DNA from: Paenibacillus humicola
GTDB lineage: Bacteria > Bacillota > Bacilli > Paenibacillales > Paenibacillaceae
NCBI RefSeq assembly: GCF_028826105.1
Contig: NZ_JAQGPL010000002.1
Span: 1-40,866, forward strand
DNA: 40,866 nucleotides
Direction: 5' to 3'
The position numbers and the translations under genes were made by a program. Positions 31,195 to 39,789 of this stretch are shown here, piece after piece (positions within the stretch are counted from its first letter, which is position 1; each line of letters starts with the position of its first letter). The notes under the pieces are model-generated. The model was not told the origin of the DNA. It saw only the letters and a program-made list of their open reading frames with translations, and made no database searches.

Positions 31195-34100
31195 TCAATT
31201 GGTCGACGTCGTTCTACTGATAATATTGCCATTCGCATCATATTGATAGGTTGTGTTGGTTTCCATGCTGAATTTATTGACTTGCAAGTTATATGAGCTG
31301 CTGCTGCTGTCGCCGTTAACGCCAACAATTTTAATGTAATATGTCGCGCCGCTAGACACTTTATAGATTACATTTTCGGCTCCTCCAGCAGCATTCACGA
31401 GTCCTGCAGCCAAGAATTTCATATTGGCGTCATAAATATAGACATCGTAATTTTTGTCGGTCGGGACATTCAGTGTCAATTGATCGACTCCGCTCTCTGG
31501 CGCCACATATTTAAAAAAGTCAATGTCGCTGGCCGAGTTGATTACCGAGGTGTAGGCCGTATTATAGTTGATAGCGAAAGCTTGAGCGCTCGTATCATTT
31601 GGTTCATAGGCATTCGGAACAATAAGATTATTCCGAGTTGCCGCGGCCGACCATTCCAATCCATCTGAAACGGTTATTTTAAAGCTCCACGTGCCATCCG
31701 GTAACGGAGTGGTGGTTCGGCTCGTTGCCGCCCCGGATATAACACCTGTATCATATCCGATGGTTTGCCAATTATCTTTAGATCCTTGCAATCGATAACT
31801 GGCTTGTGGTTGTCCCTCCGCATCGGCATAGGTCCAACTCAAGGTCAAAATATTATCCCCCAACAATTGTCCATCTGTGTAGGAAGTAAAGCTTGTTGTC
31901 GGTAATGAATTGGTTTTTATGTAAACCAAAGGAGCAAATGATGCGGAACTACCGTTATGACTATCTCTTGTCGCAACTCTCCAGCTATAAACCGTTCCCC
32001 TATTCAATTTGCCTGAAGGAACCGTAAAACTCGATACAGAAGAATTTACCCATCCCGTATCATACAAAAGTGTACTTCCCGAACTATTATAAACTCGTAC
32101 ATCAAAAGCCGACTGTGTATCTCCAACGTCGGGATCCGAGAACGTCCATCTTAGTGTTGGAGTTGTCCCTGAAACCAAAGATGGTGATGAGGACGAGGAG
32201 CTGCCTGGGCTGAGTGTGGTTGGCACGTTTGGAACATTGTCGACCACGATGGTTCCCGTGTAGGTAGTGCTTGCATTCCCCCATAACCCATCATTTGCCG
32301 TAACTGTAATGTTCGAGTAATTCCCCACCGGAACATTATCCGTATTTACATCCCATTGCAGGGACCACGGTTTCGAGGAACTTGTATTGGTTATGGTTGT
32401 CGTTTTGGTGTGCCCGGCAATCGTAGCGCTTATTGTGACATTATCATTGTCCGGGTCATTTACAGTTCCCGAGAGAGTTATTGTCGTTGGAGATGAATTC
32501 TTATAAATTGTTTGGTTCGTATTATTTGTTGCAATAGAGGGATTTACGTCTAAATAAGCCGCATAGTATTTGATTATATCTGATGGATACGAAGAAATAT
32601 CATTTGCCCCAATTGCCTTGGCATTTACTAAATCAGGGAAATTAGATGTTACATCTCTATCATCTGAAATAACAGTATTATTGTTGTATAATACATATTG
32701 ATTAAACCAAGGCTCAAAAGCGATCGCTTTGGCGTTTGTTAAATCCGGCCAGAAACTTGTATCATCAGTAGTCGGCCCATTTATTCCCATGTAACTAGTC
32801 CATTTTCGATATTTAACCGTATTATCATTGTAAAGTACATAACGATACGCTTCATAAGTACCATAATAATTTCGATACATATAAGCTATAGATTTCGCAT
32901 TCACTAAACTTGGCCAATTTGAAGTATCATCATAAGAATAGCCATTACCATAATGATCAGCACAATCTGTGTACTGCACTGTATTATTGGTATAAAGTAC
33001 GTACCTTTGGTAACAAGAATCGCTGACATTATATCCTACTGCTATAGATTTTGCATTAACTAAGCTTGGCCATAATGAAGTTTCATCTACCGTGTTCCCA
33101 CCATAATAATCTCGCACTAGAATATGTGAACCTGTTCCAGCAGCAGTCAAAAGATTTTGATTCGGTTCGCCATAAACATCCGTAATAACTGTATCAGTCG
33201 ACCCTTGGTTTAAAGAAAGGCTGCCAGACGTAGAGTTATAGTTGATTACACCATACCCATATACAGAATCCTTTCCTGCTTGTCCTAAATCCAATACGTG
33301 TTGATCCAATAAAGCCCTTAATTGATCATTTATCATAGCGGGGTTTTCTTGTTTAATTAAGGCAAGTTCGCCGGTTGCAAATGCAGCAGACATCGAAGTC
33401 CCGCTCATGGTAACGTAGCTACTATTCAGACCGGTACTATTAATGCCTACACCAGGAGCAACTACCTCGAGTTCGCCTCCAGTCGAGGAAAACGATGCTC
33501 TTTGGTTTCCCTGGTCCACAGCCCCGACTGAAATGACCGAACTGTATTTGGCTGGATATTGTATGGTGTCTTCCGTTCCGTCGGTTGTTCCCGCATTGCC
33601 CGCGGCAGCTACGACTAGAACCCCGTTTGCATATGCCTGATCAACCGCATCGTGTAGAGCTGGCGAGTCTACTGCTGTGGTCAAGCTTAAATTGGCAATA
33701 TCCATGTGATTATCGATACTCCAGTCAATACCGTCAATAACGTCAGACAAATAGCCTGTCCCATGCGCATCCAAAACTTTGACGGCATACAGAGAAGCGT
33801 CCGGTGCGACGCCGACCGTCCCAACATCATTGTTTTTAGCACCAATAATCCCTGCAACATGGGTGCCGTGTCCGTTATCATCGTCGTATGAAGTGGTGTA
33901 ATCGACCATGGACACACCGCCAGCTACTGTTAAATCTTCATGGTTCAAGCTGATTCCGCTGTCTAGTACGGCAACTTTCACTCCTGCGCCGGTATACCCA
34001 TTGTTCCATGAATAAGCTGCTTGAACGACCGTTGTTCCCCAATCCATCGTTTGCTCGGCGACTTTGACTTGAACATCATCTTCAACGGCTTTAATCTCAG

Positions 34101-34419
34101 GATCATGCTTCAATTTATCAATTTCATCTGAAGACAGGATAGTTGAAACGGATGCAATATGTTTGAGTTTGTGTTTTATTTTTCCGTGTATTAAGGCTTC
34201 ATCCACTTTATCTTTAAATGTTACAATAACGCGCCGCTCTGCAGTGTTTGGTGATGTTGAAAGGTCACCATTTTGTAAACTACTACTTTGTTGTCCTTGG
34301 TTTTCATTACTTGGACTTGAATCTGCATAAACGTCCTGGACCTGAAGTAATAAAAGCGCAATAGTAAATAAACAAATCAGGTTTCTTAGGACTCTCTTTT
34401 GAGTCAACTTACTGTACAT
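31195..34419 (-). CDS. Secreted S8 subtilisin-like protease with C-terminal PPC domain and YD tail
   Basis: The 1074-residue protein has a signal peptide (to about 32) and an I9-type propeptide (about 62-121). The S8 domain has the triad Asp153 (AVLDSGIS), His184 (NGHGTHVAG) and Ser342 (SGTSMSAA). Next come four repeats of about 45 residues built on WPSLVNAKSIA and YVLYNNNTV (about 430-620), Ig/FN3-like modules, and a PPC-type domain (EPNDTSAQAF to YYIKIVGVNG). The last residues TYQYDANGNIISRTTS form a single YD-repeat motif, the hallmark of the Rhs protein encoded next. Ribosome site GGGAGGGA precedes the start. The stop overlaps the Rhs start zone, so the two are co-translated. It may process or release the Rhs toxin. 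Confidence 0.93.
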   Translation of the reverse strand: MYSKLTQKRVLRNLICLFTIALLLLQVQDVYADSSPSNENQGQQSSSLQNGDLSTSPNTAERRVIVTFKDKVDEALIHGKIKHKLKHIASVSTILSSDEIDKLKHDPEIKAVEDDVQVKVAEQTMDWGTTVVQAAYSWNNGYTGAGVKVAVLDSGISLNHEDLTVAGGVSMVDYTTSYDDDNGHGTHVAGIIGAKNNDVGTVGVAPDASLYAVKVLDAHGTGYLSDVIDGIDWSIDNHMDIANLSLTTAVDSPALHDAVDQAYANGVLVVAAAGNAGTTDGTEDTIQYPAKYSSVISVGAVDQGNQRASFSSTGGELEVVAPGVGINSTGLNSSYVTMSGTSMSAAFATGELALIKQENPAMINDQLRALLDQHVLDLGQAGKDSVYGYGVINYNSTSGSLSLNQGSTDTVITDVYGEPNQNLLTAAGTGSHILVRDYYGGNTVDETSLWPSLVNAKSIAVGYNVSDSCYQRYVLYTNNTVQYTDCADHYGNGYSYDDTSNWPSLVNAKSIAYMYRNYYGTYEAYRYVLYNDNTVKYRKWTSYMGINGPTTDDTSFWPDLTNAKAIAFEPWFNQYVLYNNNTVISDDRDVTSNFPDLVNAKAIGANDISSYPSDIIKYYAAYLDVNPSIATNNTNQTIYKNSSPTTITLSGTVNDPDNDNVTISATIAGHTKTTTITNTSSSKPWSLQWDVNTDNVPVGNYSNITVTANDGLWGNASTTYTGTIVVDNVPNVPTTLSPGSSSSSSPSLVSGTTPTLRWTFSDPDVGDTQSAFDVRVYNSSGSTLLYDTGWVNSSVSSFTVPSGKLNRGTVYSWRVATRDSHNGSSASFAPLVYIKTNSLPTTSFTSYTDGQLLGDNILTLSWTYADAEGQPQASYRLQGSKDNWQTIGYDTGVISGAATSRTTTPLPDGTWSFKITVSDGLEWSAAATRNNLIVPNAYEPNDTSAQAFAINYNTAYTSVINSASDIDFFKYVAPESGVDQLTLNVPTDKNYDVYIYDANMKFLAAGLVNAAGGAENVIYKVSSGATYYIKIVGVNGDSSSSSYNLQVNKFSMETNTTYQYDANGNIISRTTSTN

Positions 34420-34931
34420 ATGTACTATTCCCTCCCCATATTTTTTACCAGCAATTACTACTATAGTTCAAAATACAACATAATTCATTAGGATAATTTG
34501 TCGAAATAAAACGAAAAATCATCATTAAAGGCAATATAAACTGGGAAGCCCCCCTGTTCCAACCTGTTTCTGCTTTTAAAGTCATGGATTATTTTGCGAG
34601 GTGACAGAAACATTATTTCCAACAATACATGGTATCTATCGCTAGCTCATTAGTTGGCTGAGGCTGAAGTGCAGTTTTTTAAAAACGGGATTTAATTCGG
34701 TTTATCGGTCTTCTCGTTCTCTTTCTTTACCAAAGCTATTAGTAAGGTTATCTCTTGAATGATCAAAGTTAAGTTATATAACCACCGTATTAGTGACGGT
34801 TCCTCTTCCTTTGTTTTATTCCTTTATTCGAGGCATTTTCGATCACTAAAACCGTCTCTAAAACATAGTTTACAAAAGGTGGGTTAAAGTGTAAGATGAA
34901 GGAACAGGATAAGCTTAGTAGGAGTGATAAA
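34420..34931. other. Intergenic region between divergent subtilase and resolvase genes
   Basis: No gene is supported. The minus strand carries TGAATT, 16 bases and TATAGT (about 34490-34463) as a weak promoter for the subtilase operon. Near the resolvase, ACCGTATTAGTGACGGT (about 34783-34799) is a short inverted repeat that could belong to a resolution site, but no three-subsite res pattern was recognised. Confidence 0.35.
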
Positions 34932-35504
34932 ATGAAGATCGGGTATGCGCGGGTGTCGACGGAGGATCAAAACCTCAATTTACAAATTGACGCCCTGAAG
35001 GCTGCCGGCTGTGAGCGCATCTATACGGAAAAGGAGAGTGGCGAAAAAGACGACCGTCTGGAGCTCGCCAAAGCGTTGGACACATTACGGGAAGGTGATG
35101 TGTTTGTAGTATACAAGCTGGATCGTCTCGCACGTTCCACCGTCAAACTGATTACGACTCTTGAACAGGTTCAAAAACAAGGCGTAGAGTTCGTGAGCTT
35201 AAGTGATAAGATCGACACCACAACCGCCGCGGGCAAGGCTTTGTTCGGAATGCTGGCCGTGTTCGCGGAGTTTGAGCGTAACATTATTATCGAACGGACA
35301 AAAGCCGGTCTTGCTGCTGCTAGAGCAAGAGGCCGCAAAGGTGGTAGGCCTCCAGTTGATCCTAAGAAGCTCGCACAAGCTTTAAAACTGTATGATGCTG
35401 GTGCGCACACTATTGCAGAGATCCAGGAGCTCACAGGAGTAAACCGAGGAACCCTGTACCGGGCATTGCAAGCCCGTAAAGTATCAGATCAGAAGAAAGC
35501 CTAG
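34932..35504 (+). CDS. Serine recombinase (resolvase/invertase family)
   Basis: The 190-residue protein starts at ATG 34932, eight bases after TAGGAG; an upstream ATG at 34896 would add 12 residues without a better site. The catalytic domain begins MKIGYARVSTEDQNLNLQID with Ser at position 9, then YKLDRLARS and FAEFERNIIIERT. The C-terminal helix-turn-helix is AGAHTIAEIQELTGVNRGTL. It is the size of plasmid and Tn3 resolvases. Next to a partition cassette it is probably a multimer or cointegrate resolvase that aids plasmid stability. Confidence 0.93.
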   Translation: MKIGYARVSTEDQNLNLQIDALKAAGCERIYTEKESGEKDDRLELAKALDTLREGDVFVVYKLDRLARSTVKLITTLEQVQKQGVEFVSLSDKIDTTTAAGKALFGMLAVFAEFERNIIIERTKAGLAAARARGRKGGRPPVDPKKLAQALKLYDAGAHTIAEIQELTGVNRGTLYRALQARKVSDQKKA

Positions 35505-35550
35505 AAGGCAAGGTTTCAAGTGATTTCAAGGAATTGGTCTTGATACAAAA

Positions 35551-35602
35551 CTGAACAGTTTCATGAATATATTAATGAACATGAAAACGAACATATTCAG
35601 GA
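35551..35602. repeat. Iterons upstream of parA of cassette 2
   Basis: The stretch contains AGTTTCATGAAT (35557-35568), the exact complement of ATTCATGAAACT in the adaptor gene (36486-36497). It also contains ATTAATGAACATGAAAAC (35571-35588) and GAACATATTCAG. These close variants recur in the coding array at 36470-36672. Probable centromere and operator, just before the parA start. Confidence 0.65.
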
Positions 35603-35614
35603 AGGGGTTAGGTA

Positions 35615-36382
35615 ATGGCGAAAGTAATATGTTTCGGCATATCGAAAGGCGGCTGTGCAAAATCCACGTCAGCAGGGATCTCTGCATTTTTGCTTTCTAA
35701 GCAGGCTAGAGTATTGTGCGTTGATATGGATTCACAGGGGAACTTGTCCAGCTTTTTGACCGGTGAAGAGGATATATGTGAGGCCTTTGACAAAAAAACG
35801 ATCCTAGAGGCTATCAAAGAAGCAGATGTTCGTCCGTATATCGTAAAGGTAAGTAATAATCTTGATTTGGTTCCATCGAATGATTTCCTTTCACTACTTC
35901 CGCGCTGGTTGTACCAGGAATACAGAGGATCGACCCCTAACTTGGTGTTAAGGGATGCATTAATTAAGGTAATGGACGAATACGACTACATAATAATAGA
36001 CACTCCTCCCTCTTTATCTGAGCTTACAACAACATCCCTGGCTGCGGCTGAGCATGTTGTTATTATGTTTGACGGGAGCAGGTTTTGCTATTTCGCCATC
36101 GACAAATTTTTAGAAATATGCGGAGCCGTCCGAGATAAAGATAACCCTGATTTAAGTATAAGTGGAATTTTATTTTCAATCGTTGACACCAGGACCAGTG
36201 ACACTAAGGCTATGATTACTCTCGTCGACCAAGAGTATGAATCATTGAGATTTAACACGATTATCCAAAGGAAAGCTGCGACTAAACGTTTGCCCATATA
36301 CGGATTAAATGATAACCCCGAATTGGCGTCTGCTGTGGAGGGTTATATCCCTTTCATTGAGGAGTTGATGAGCCGTGTCTAA
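35615..36382 (+). CDS. parA: ParA partition ATPase, cassette 2
   Basis: A 255-residue small ParA, the same length as and homologous throughout to the ParA of cassette 1. The deviant Walker A is KGGCAKST (near residue 11), followed by VDMDSQGNLS and IIIDTPPSLSEL (near 126). The C terminus EELMSRV parallels KELIDRV of cassette 1, and in both the adaptor starts inside the last codons of parA. Ribosome site GGAAGGGG is ten bases before ATG 35615. Two such systems on one replicon suggest fusion of two plasmids or backup segregation. Confidence 0.95.
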   Translation: MAKVICFGISKGGCAKSTSAGISAFLLSKQARVLCVDMDSQGNLSSFLTGEEDICEAFDKKTILEAIKEADVRPYIVKVSNNLDLVPSNDFLSLLPRWLYQEYRGSTPNLVLRDALIKVMDEYDYIIIDTPPSLSELTTTSLAAAEHVVIMFDGSRFCYFAIDKFLEICGAVRDKDNPDLSISGILFSIVDTRTSDTKAMITLVDQEYESLRFNTIIQRKAATKRLPIYGLNDNPELASAVEGYIPFIEELMSRV

Positions 36383-36845
36383 ACAAAATGATATTTTGAA
36401 TCGGATGAAAAGCGGCAGGAAAAATGGTGCTCAAACCTTTCTTGACAATATGCAGGAACAGTTTCAGAAACATGAACTTGAACCTATTCATGAAACTAGT
36501 CCTATTAATGAAATTATTCATGTTACTGAACCTGAAACTGGTCATATTCAGAAAACTAATCATGCTCCTGAAACTGAACCTACTCATATTAATGAAACTA
36601 AAACGGAAACTGAACATATTCATGAACATGAAACTGTTCAGAAAACTATTAATGAATATGAATCTATTCTTGAAAAGTTTTCTGTTAAGAAAACTAAAGA
36701 GGAAATGTTTACTCGTCAAACTTACCTAATCCGGAATGATCTTATTAAACGCTTTGATCTTGCTGCAAAGAATCGTAAAAAGGGATTTAAAACCGAAGTG
36801 ATTAATGAATTGCTTGAAAATTTTCTTAGAGAGAATGGACTATAG
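36375..36845 (+). CDS. RHH centromere-binding adaptor of partition cassette 2 (ParB-like)
   Basis: The start is GTG 36375, ten bases after GAGGAG, inside the parA end, exactly as in cassette 1. The 156-residue product has a short N-terminal part (MSKQNDILNRMKSGRKNG). A His/Glu/Thr/Pro/Ile-rich linker of about 70 residues follows (units like PIHETS, PINEI, HIHEHETVQ). A C-terminal RHH-like domain (RQTYLIRNDLIKRFDLAAKN, KTEVINELLENFL) is homologous to that of cassette 1. The linker is encoded by tandem ATTCATGAAACT-like DNA units. The protein linker therefore looks like a consequence of an embedded binding-site array. Confidence 0.8.
   Translation: MSKQNDILNRMKSGRKNGAQTFLDNMQEQFQKHELEPIHETSPINEIIHVTEPETGHIQKTNHAPETEPTHINETKTETEHIHEHETVQKTINEYESILEKFSVKKTKEEMFTRQTYLIRNDLIKRFDLAAKNRKKGFKTEVINELLENFLRENGL
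36470..36672. repeat. Tandem ATTMATGAAACT-type units inside the cassette-2 adaptor gene
   Basis: About ten related units follow at multiples of three bases: ATTCATGAAACT, ATTAATGAAATT, ATTCATGTTACT, ATTCAGAAAACT, ATTAATGAAACT, ATTCATGAACATGAAACT, GTTCAGAAAACT, ATTAATGAATAT. The same words occur, partly inverted, in the non-coding DNA before parA. The region has a strongly biased codon choice (CAT, GAA, ATT, ACT almost exclusively), which suggests selection on the DNA word. Confidence 0.65.
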
Positions 36846-37155
36846 ATAAGACGTTTTTCGATTAACAGGCTCCAATGAGAATAAAGGCGGAAAAGATAAG
36901 TATTTTTTGAAAGAGGCGCTACGCTGCTGCAAAGCTAAGACATTAATACTTACGCAATGTAATGTTTATGTAATATTTAGTGGACACTAGAAAGTAAATG
37001 TCGTATCCTAATTATTAGTAATTTTGCGTCTTCTTGTTTATTTTAACAATTGAACTAGACTTCCAATGTCATTCAAATAACCGCATTTACTTTTTATTTG
37101 ATTTTCTAAAACTGCGATTTGAAATTGAAATATTCCAGACTCAGGAGGAATTAAA
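36846..37155. other. Gene-free interval
   Basis: AT-rich, without a supported gene. TTTAGTGGACAC near 36978-36990 resembles IS3-type tips seen elsewhere in the window but is too short to call. A TCAGGAGGAATTAAA ribosome site for the next gene is at its end. Confidence 0.4.
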
Positions 37156-37419
37156 ATGAATTCTATTTTTCTTATTATCCAAAAAGTACTCTCTTTAATT
37201 TGTTCAATTTTAGGCTATTTCATCTTAAAAAATAGTGCAAGTAATGGTTATGAGACATTGGGTCTCTATTTAAGCAATAGTGGCAATAGTGGAACCGATC
37301 CCAACGTATATAATGCTTTATTGAACTCATTCATATTATCCTACCAAATTACGGGGGCTATTTTATTAGCAGTTGGCATTTATCACTTTTTAAAATTTAA
37401 CAACTCTTTAAGTAAATAG
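37156..37419 (+). CDS. Small membrane protein, unknown function
   Basis: The 87-residue protein begins after a strong AGGAGG site. It has two hydrophobic segments (about residues 5-25 and 59-80), separated by a polar Ser/Asn/Gly loop (NSGNSGTDPN). No family was recognised. It is followed after 53 bases by a secreted protein gene and could be functionally paired with it. Confidence 0.65.
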   Translation: MNSIFLIIQKVLSLICSILGYFILKNSASNGYETLGLYLSNSGNSGTDPNVYNALLNSFILSYQITGAILLAVGIYHFLKFNNSLSK

Positions 37420-37472
37420 TTTACATTTAGCGATATAATAACAAAAGTTTCATAAATTTGGGAGGTGTTTCT

Positions 37473-38105
37473 TTGAAGCGTTTTTTTAGTTTGCTTCTTA
37501 TCTCGGCTGTGTTTTTCGGTCTTGTCTCTGTCCCGGTATTTGCTGAACCATCGTCGAATCAATCTGTTATTAAGCCTGATAAGGTTGAGTACACAACTGA
37601 CTCAGCCGGTAATATCTATCCAGTGTTTTATTTTAGTGACAATACCAAAGCATTGGCTTTTATGAAGCAACGCCAACAAGAACGTCAACAGGATTTAGCG
37701 TTTTCGTCCAATTCCGTTAATTCAGCTTTAGCAAATTCCGTCAGTTATTTTGGGAATGTAGAATATGATTTTACAAACACATTTATGGCGAACCATACTA
37801 ATGCCACCCAAACTATGAGTACTACAATTCAAAGACAGCATACAACAACTGCTACAGCAACTGCTACAGCCGCTTTTCAGAAATTCTTTCAGTTACAAAT
37901 TGGAGTTTCGTATGCTTATACTTACAGCTACAGCCACACATTTAACCTGAGTGTACCCGCAAATAAAAAGGGCTTAATAACGACCTATAATAATACCGAT
38001 GTTTATAACGCAGCTTATAGTGGAGTTTCTTTCTCTGTTTATCGTCCCACCAACATTGAAGGCGCGGATATTTATATTGTTGATATTGATTTTCCAGAAA
38101 CCTGA
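37473..38105 (+). CDS. Secreted Thr/Ser/Tyr-rich beta-strand protein, possibly pore-former-like
   Basis: The start is TTG 37473, five bases after GGGAGGTG; the frame from 37458 would overlap that site. The 210-residue product has a signal peptide ending VPVFAEP (about residue 24). The mature part has alternating polar strands: TQTMSTTIQRQHTTTATATA, then FQLQIGVSYAYTYSYSHTFN, then LSVPANKKGLITTY. This alternation resembles the insertion hairpin of ETX/MTX2 (aerolysin-like) beta-pore toxins, but no defining motif was found. The match is only suggestive. The terminator after the gene was the target of the IS1182 element. Confidence 0.7.
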   Translation: MKRFFSLLLISAVFFGLVSVPVFAEPSSNQSVIKPDKVEYTTDSAGNIYPVFYFSDNTKALAFMKQRQQERQQDLAFSSNSVNSALANSVSYFGNVEYDFTNTFMANHTNATQTMSTTIQRQHTTTATATATAAFQKFFQLQIGVSYAYTYSYSHTFNLSVPANKKGLITTYNNTDVYNAAYSGVSFSVYRPTNIEGADIYIVDIDFPET

Positions 38106-38125
38106 TAGAAATTTGGTTTTATAAA

Positions 38126-38148
38126 AAAGAGCTGCATGGCAGCTCTTT
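38126..38148 (+). repeat. Left 23-bp target duplication of the IS1182 element (copy of a terminator hairpin)
   Basis: The 23-bp sequence (AAAGAGCTGC, then ATGGCAGCTCTTT) is repeated exactly at 39734-39756. It is a perfect hairpin core. Preceded by more A bases here and followed by more T bases at the right copy, it shows that the original site was an intrinsic terminator. The left copy has lost most of its T-run. Confidence 0.85.
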
Positions 38149-38194
38149 CAGACTGTCGAGAAAGTCTCGGCAGTCTTGTTTTTGTTCATGAATT

Positions 38195-38225
38195 TTAACA
38201 CGACACCGCGTTAATATGGTATAAT
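38195..38225 (+). promoter_or_regulatory. Transposase promoter
   Basis: TGGTATAAT (extended -10, hexamer 38220-38225) with a poor TTAACA (38195-38200) 19 bases upstream. The extended -10 makes it a plausible weak promoter for the IS1182 transposase. Confidence 0.5.
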
Positions 38226-38262
38226 TTAGATACCTATTTATTCGGAAAGCGCGGTGTTCTTT

Positions 38263-39630
38263 ATGCAATACACCTTTCAGCCCGACCCTCAGTTGGACTA
38301 CGAATTGGTTTGTCTCGAACATGTCGTACCGGAGGATCATCTGCTTCGCACCATCGCTGCCCATCTGGACTTCTCCTTTATTTCCGAAAAAGTACGGCCC
38401 TACTACAGTCAAACGCACGGCCGTCCTTCCATCGATCCAGTCATGCTCTTTAAGATGTTGTTCATTGGCTATCTGTACGGTATTCGTTCCGAGCGTCAAC
38501 TCGAACAGGAGATCAATCTCAATCTCGCTTACCGGTGGTTCCTTGGCATTGGTCTTTCTAAAAAAGCGCCGGATCACAGCACCATCAGCTGGAATCGGAA
38601 ATACCGGTTTGCCGGAACGACGGTCTTCCAGGATATCTTCGACGAAGTGGTGCGAATCGCGATGGATAACCGCATGGTTGCCGGCCGGGTACTCATTACG
38701 GACTCGACGCACTTGAAAGCTAGCGCCAACAAGCGCAAGCATCAGGTACAGGTCGTCGAGCGTTCGCCGCAAGCGTATGTGGAGGAGCTGGAGAAAGCGA
38801 TCGAGGCGGATCGGCGGAACCATGGAAAAAAGCCGCTGGCCAAACGGGAGGAGGTGACGGAAACCAAGGAGATCAAGGTTAGCACCACGGATCCCGAAAG
38901 CGGCTATATGGTCCGTTGTGACGGCAAGCCGGAAGGCTTCTTCTACCTGGATCATCGCACCGTGGATCATAAGTTCAACATCATCACGGATGTCCATGTC
39001 ACAGCGGGAAATCTTCATGATTCCGTCCCCTACGTCGGGCGCTTGAAACACCAGGTGGATAAGTTCGGTTTTGGAGAAACGCTTGAGGCGGTTGCGTTGG
39101 ATGCCGGCTACCTCACGGCTCCTATTTGCAAGGCGCTTCAAGACATGAACGTATTTGCCGTCATCGGCGGCCGCGCCTACACACCGGTTAAAGGTCTTAT
39201 GAAAAAATGGCAGTTCAAGTACGATTCGGAGAAGAATGTATATCGCTGTCCGGAAAAGCATGAGCTAAAGTATTCGACCACGAACCGCGAAGGATACCGG
39301 GAGTACAAGTCGGACCCGAAGATCTGCCAAAATTGTCCGCTGCTAGCATCCTGCACACGCTCGAAGAATAAACAGAAAGTCATTACGCGCCATGTGTGGG
39401 AGGACAGCAAGGAATGGGTTCGGTTCAATCGACTCAGTCGATCAGGTAAATATCTGTACCGCCTTCGGTATCAGACGATAGAGCGAAGCTTCGCGGACGC
39501 CAAAGAGCTCCACGGGCTTCGCTATTGCCGGTTCCGCGGCAAAGCGAAAGTCCAGGAACAGGCACTGATGACGGCAACTGCACAGAACATAAAGAAGATC
39601 GCCCTCCACCTGGCCAAGAAGGCCAAGTAG
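38263..39630 (+). CDS. IS1182-family transposase
   Basis: The 455-residue DDE-type transposase starts at ATG 38263 (GTG 38254 is less likely). The N-terminal domain begins [20 protein letters not shown], then [20 protein letters not shown] and [15 protein letters not shown]. Catalytic Asp in [16 protein letters not shown] and in [11 protein letters not shown], and the last acid in [20 protein letters not shown], are in place. The cysteine pairs in the C-terminal third ([10 protein letters not shown]) are typical. It looks complete and functional. Confidence 0.95.
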   Translation: MQYTFQPDPQLDYELVCLEHVVPEDHLLRTIAAHLDFSFISEKVRPYYSQTHGRPSIDPVMLFKMLFIGYLYGIRSERQLEQEINLNLAYRWFLGIGLSKKAPDHSTISWNRKYRFAGTTVFQDIFDEVVRIAMDNRMVAGRVLITDSTHLKASANKRKHQVQVVERSPQAYVEELEKAIEADRRNHGKKPLAKREEVTETKEIKVSTTDPESGYMVRCDGKPEGFFYLDHRTVDHKFNIITDVHVTAGNLHDSVPYVGRLKHQVDKFGFGETLEAVALDAGYLTAPICKALQDMNVFAVIGGRAYTPVKGLMKKWQFKYDSEKNVYRCPEKHELKYSTTNREGYREYKSDPKICQNCPLLASCTRSKNKQKVITRHVWEDSKEWVRFNRLSRSGKYLYRLRYQTIERSFADAKELHGLRYCRFRGKAKVQEQALMTATAQNIKKIALHLAKKAK

Positions 39631-39733
39631 GGGGCGATCTACGTTTACCGCCAGCTAGTTCCCCAATTTTTGTCGGATTGGGACACTGAGTCTGCTATCG
39701 AAACACTAAGAAACCGCTTTTCTAAACAGTCTG

Positions 39734-39763
39734 AAAGAGCTGCATGGCAGCTCTTTTTTTATA
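39734..39763 (+). terminator. Right copy of the duplicated terminator
   Basis: The GAGCTGC/GCAGCTC hairpin is followed by a run of seven T (39754-39760). It now terminates the transposase transcript instead of the upstream secreted-protein gene. Confidence 0.85.
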
Positions 39764-39789
39764 AATGGGGCAACGCCAACATTTTAACG

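Larger units (their letters stand above)
38149..39733 (+). mobile_element. IS1182-family insertion sequence in a terminator hairpin
   Basis: The element is 1585 bp with ends CAGACTGT..AGAAA (left) and its complement (right, rc CAGACTGTTTAGAAAA). It carries one transposase gene and is flanked by exact 23-bp repeats of a terminator. Insertion into palindromic terminators with variable-length duplications is consistent with this family. It appears recent, since the duplications are identical and the transposase is intact. Confidence 0.88.

Noticed and set aside
38119..39261. 380-residue minus-strand frame across the IS1182 transposase
   Set aside because: A shadow of a well-defined transposase gene; no family features.
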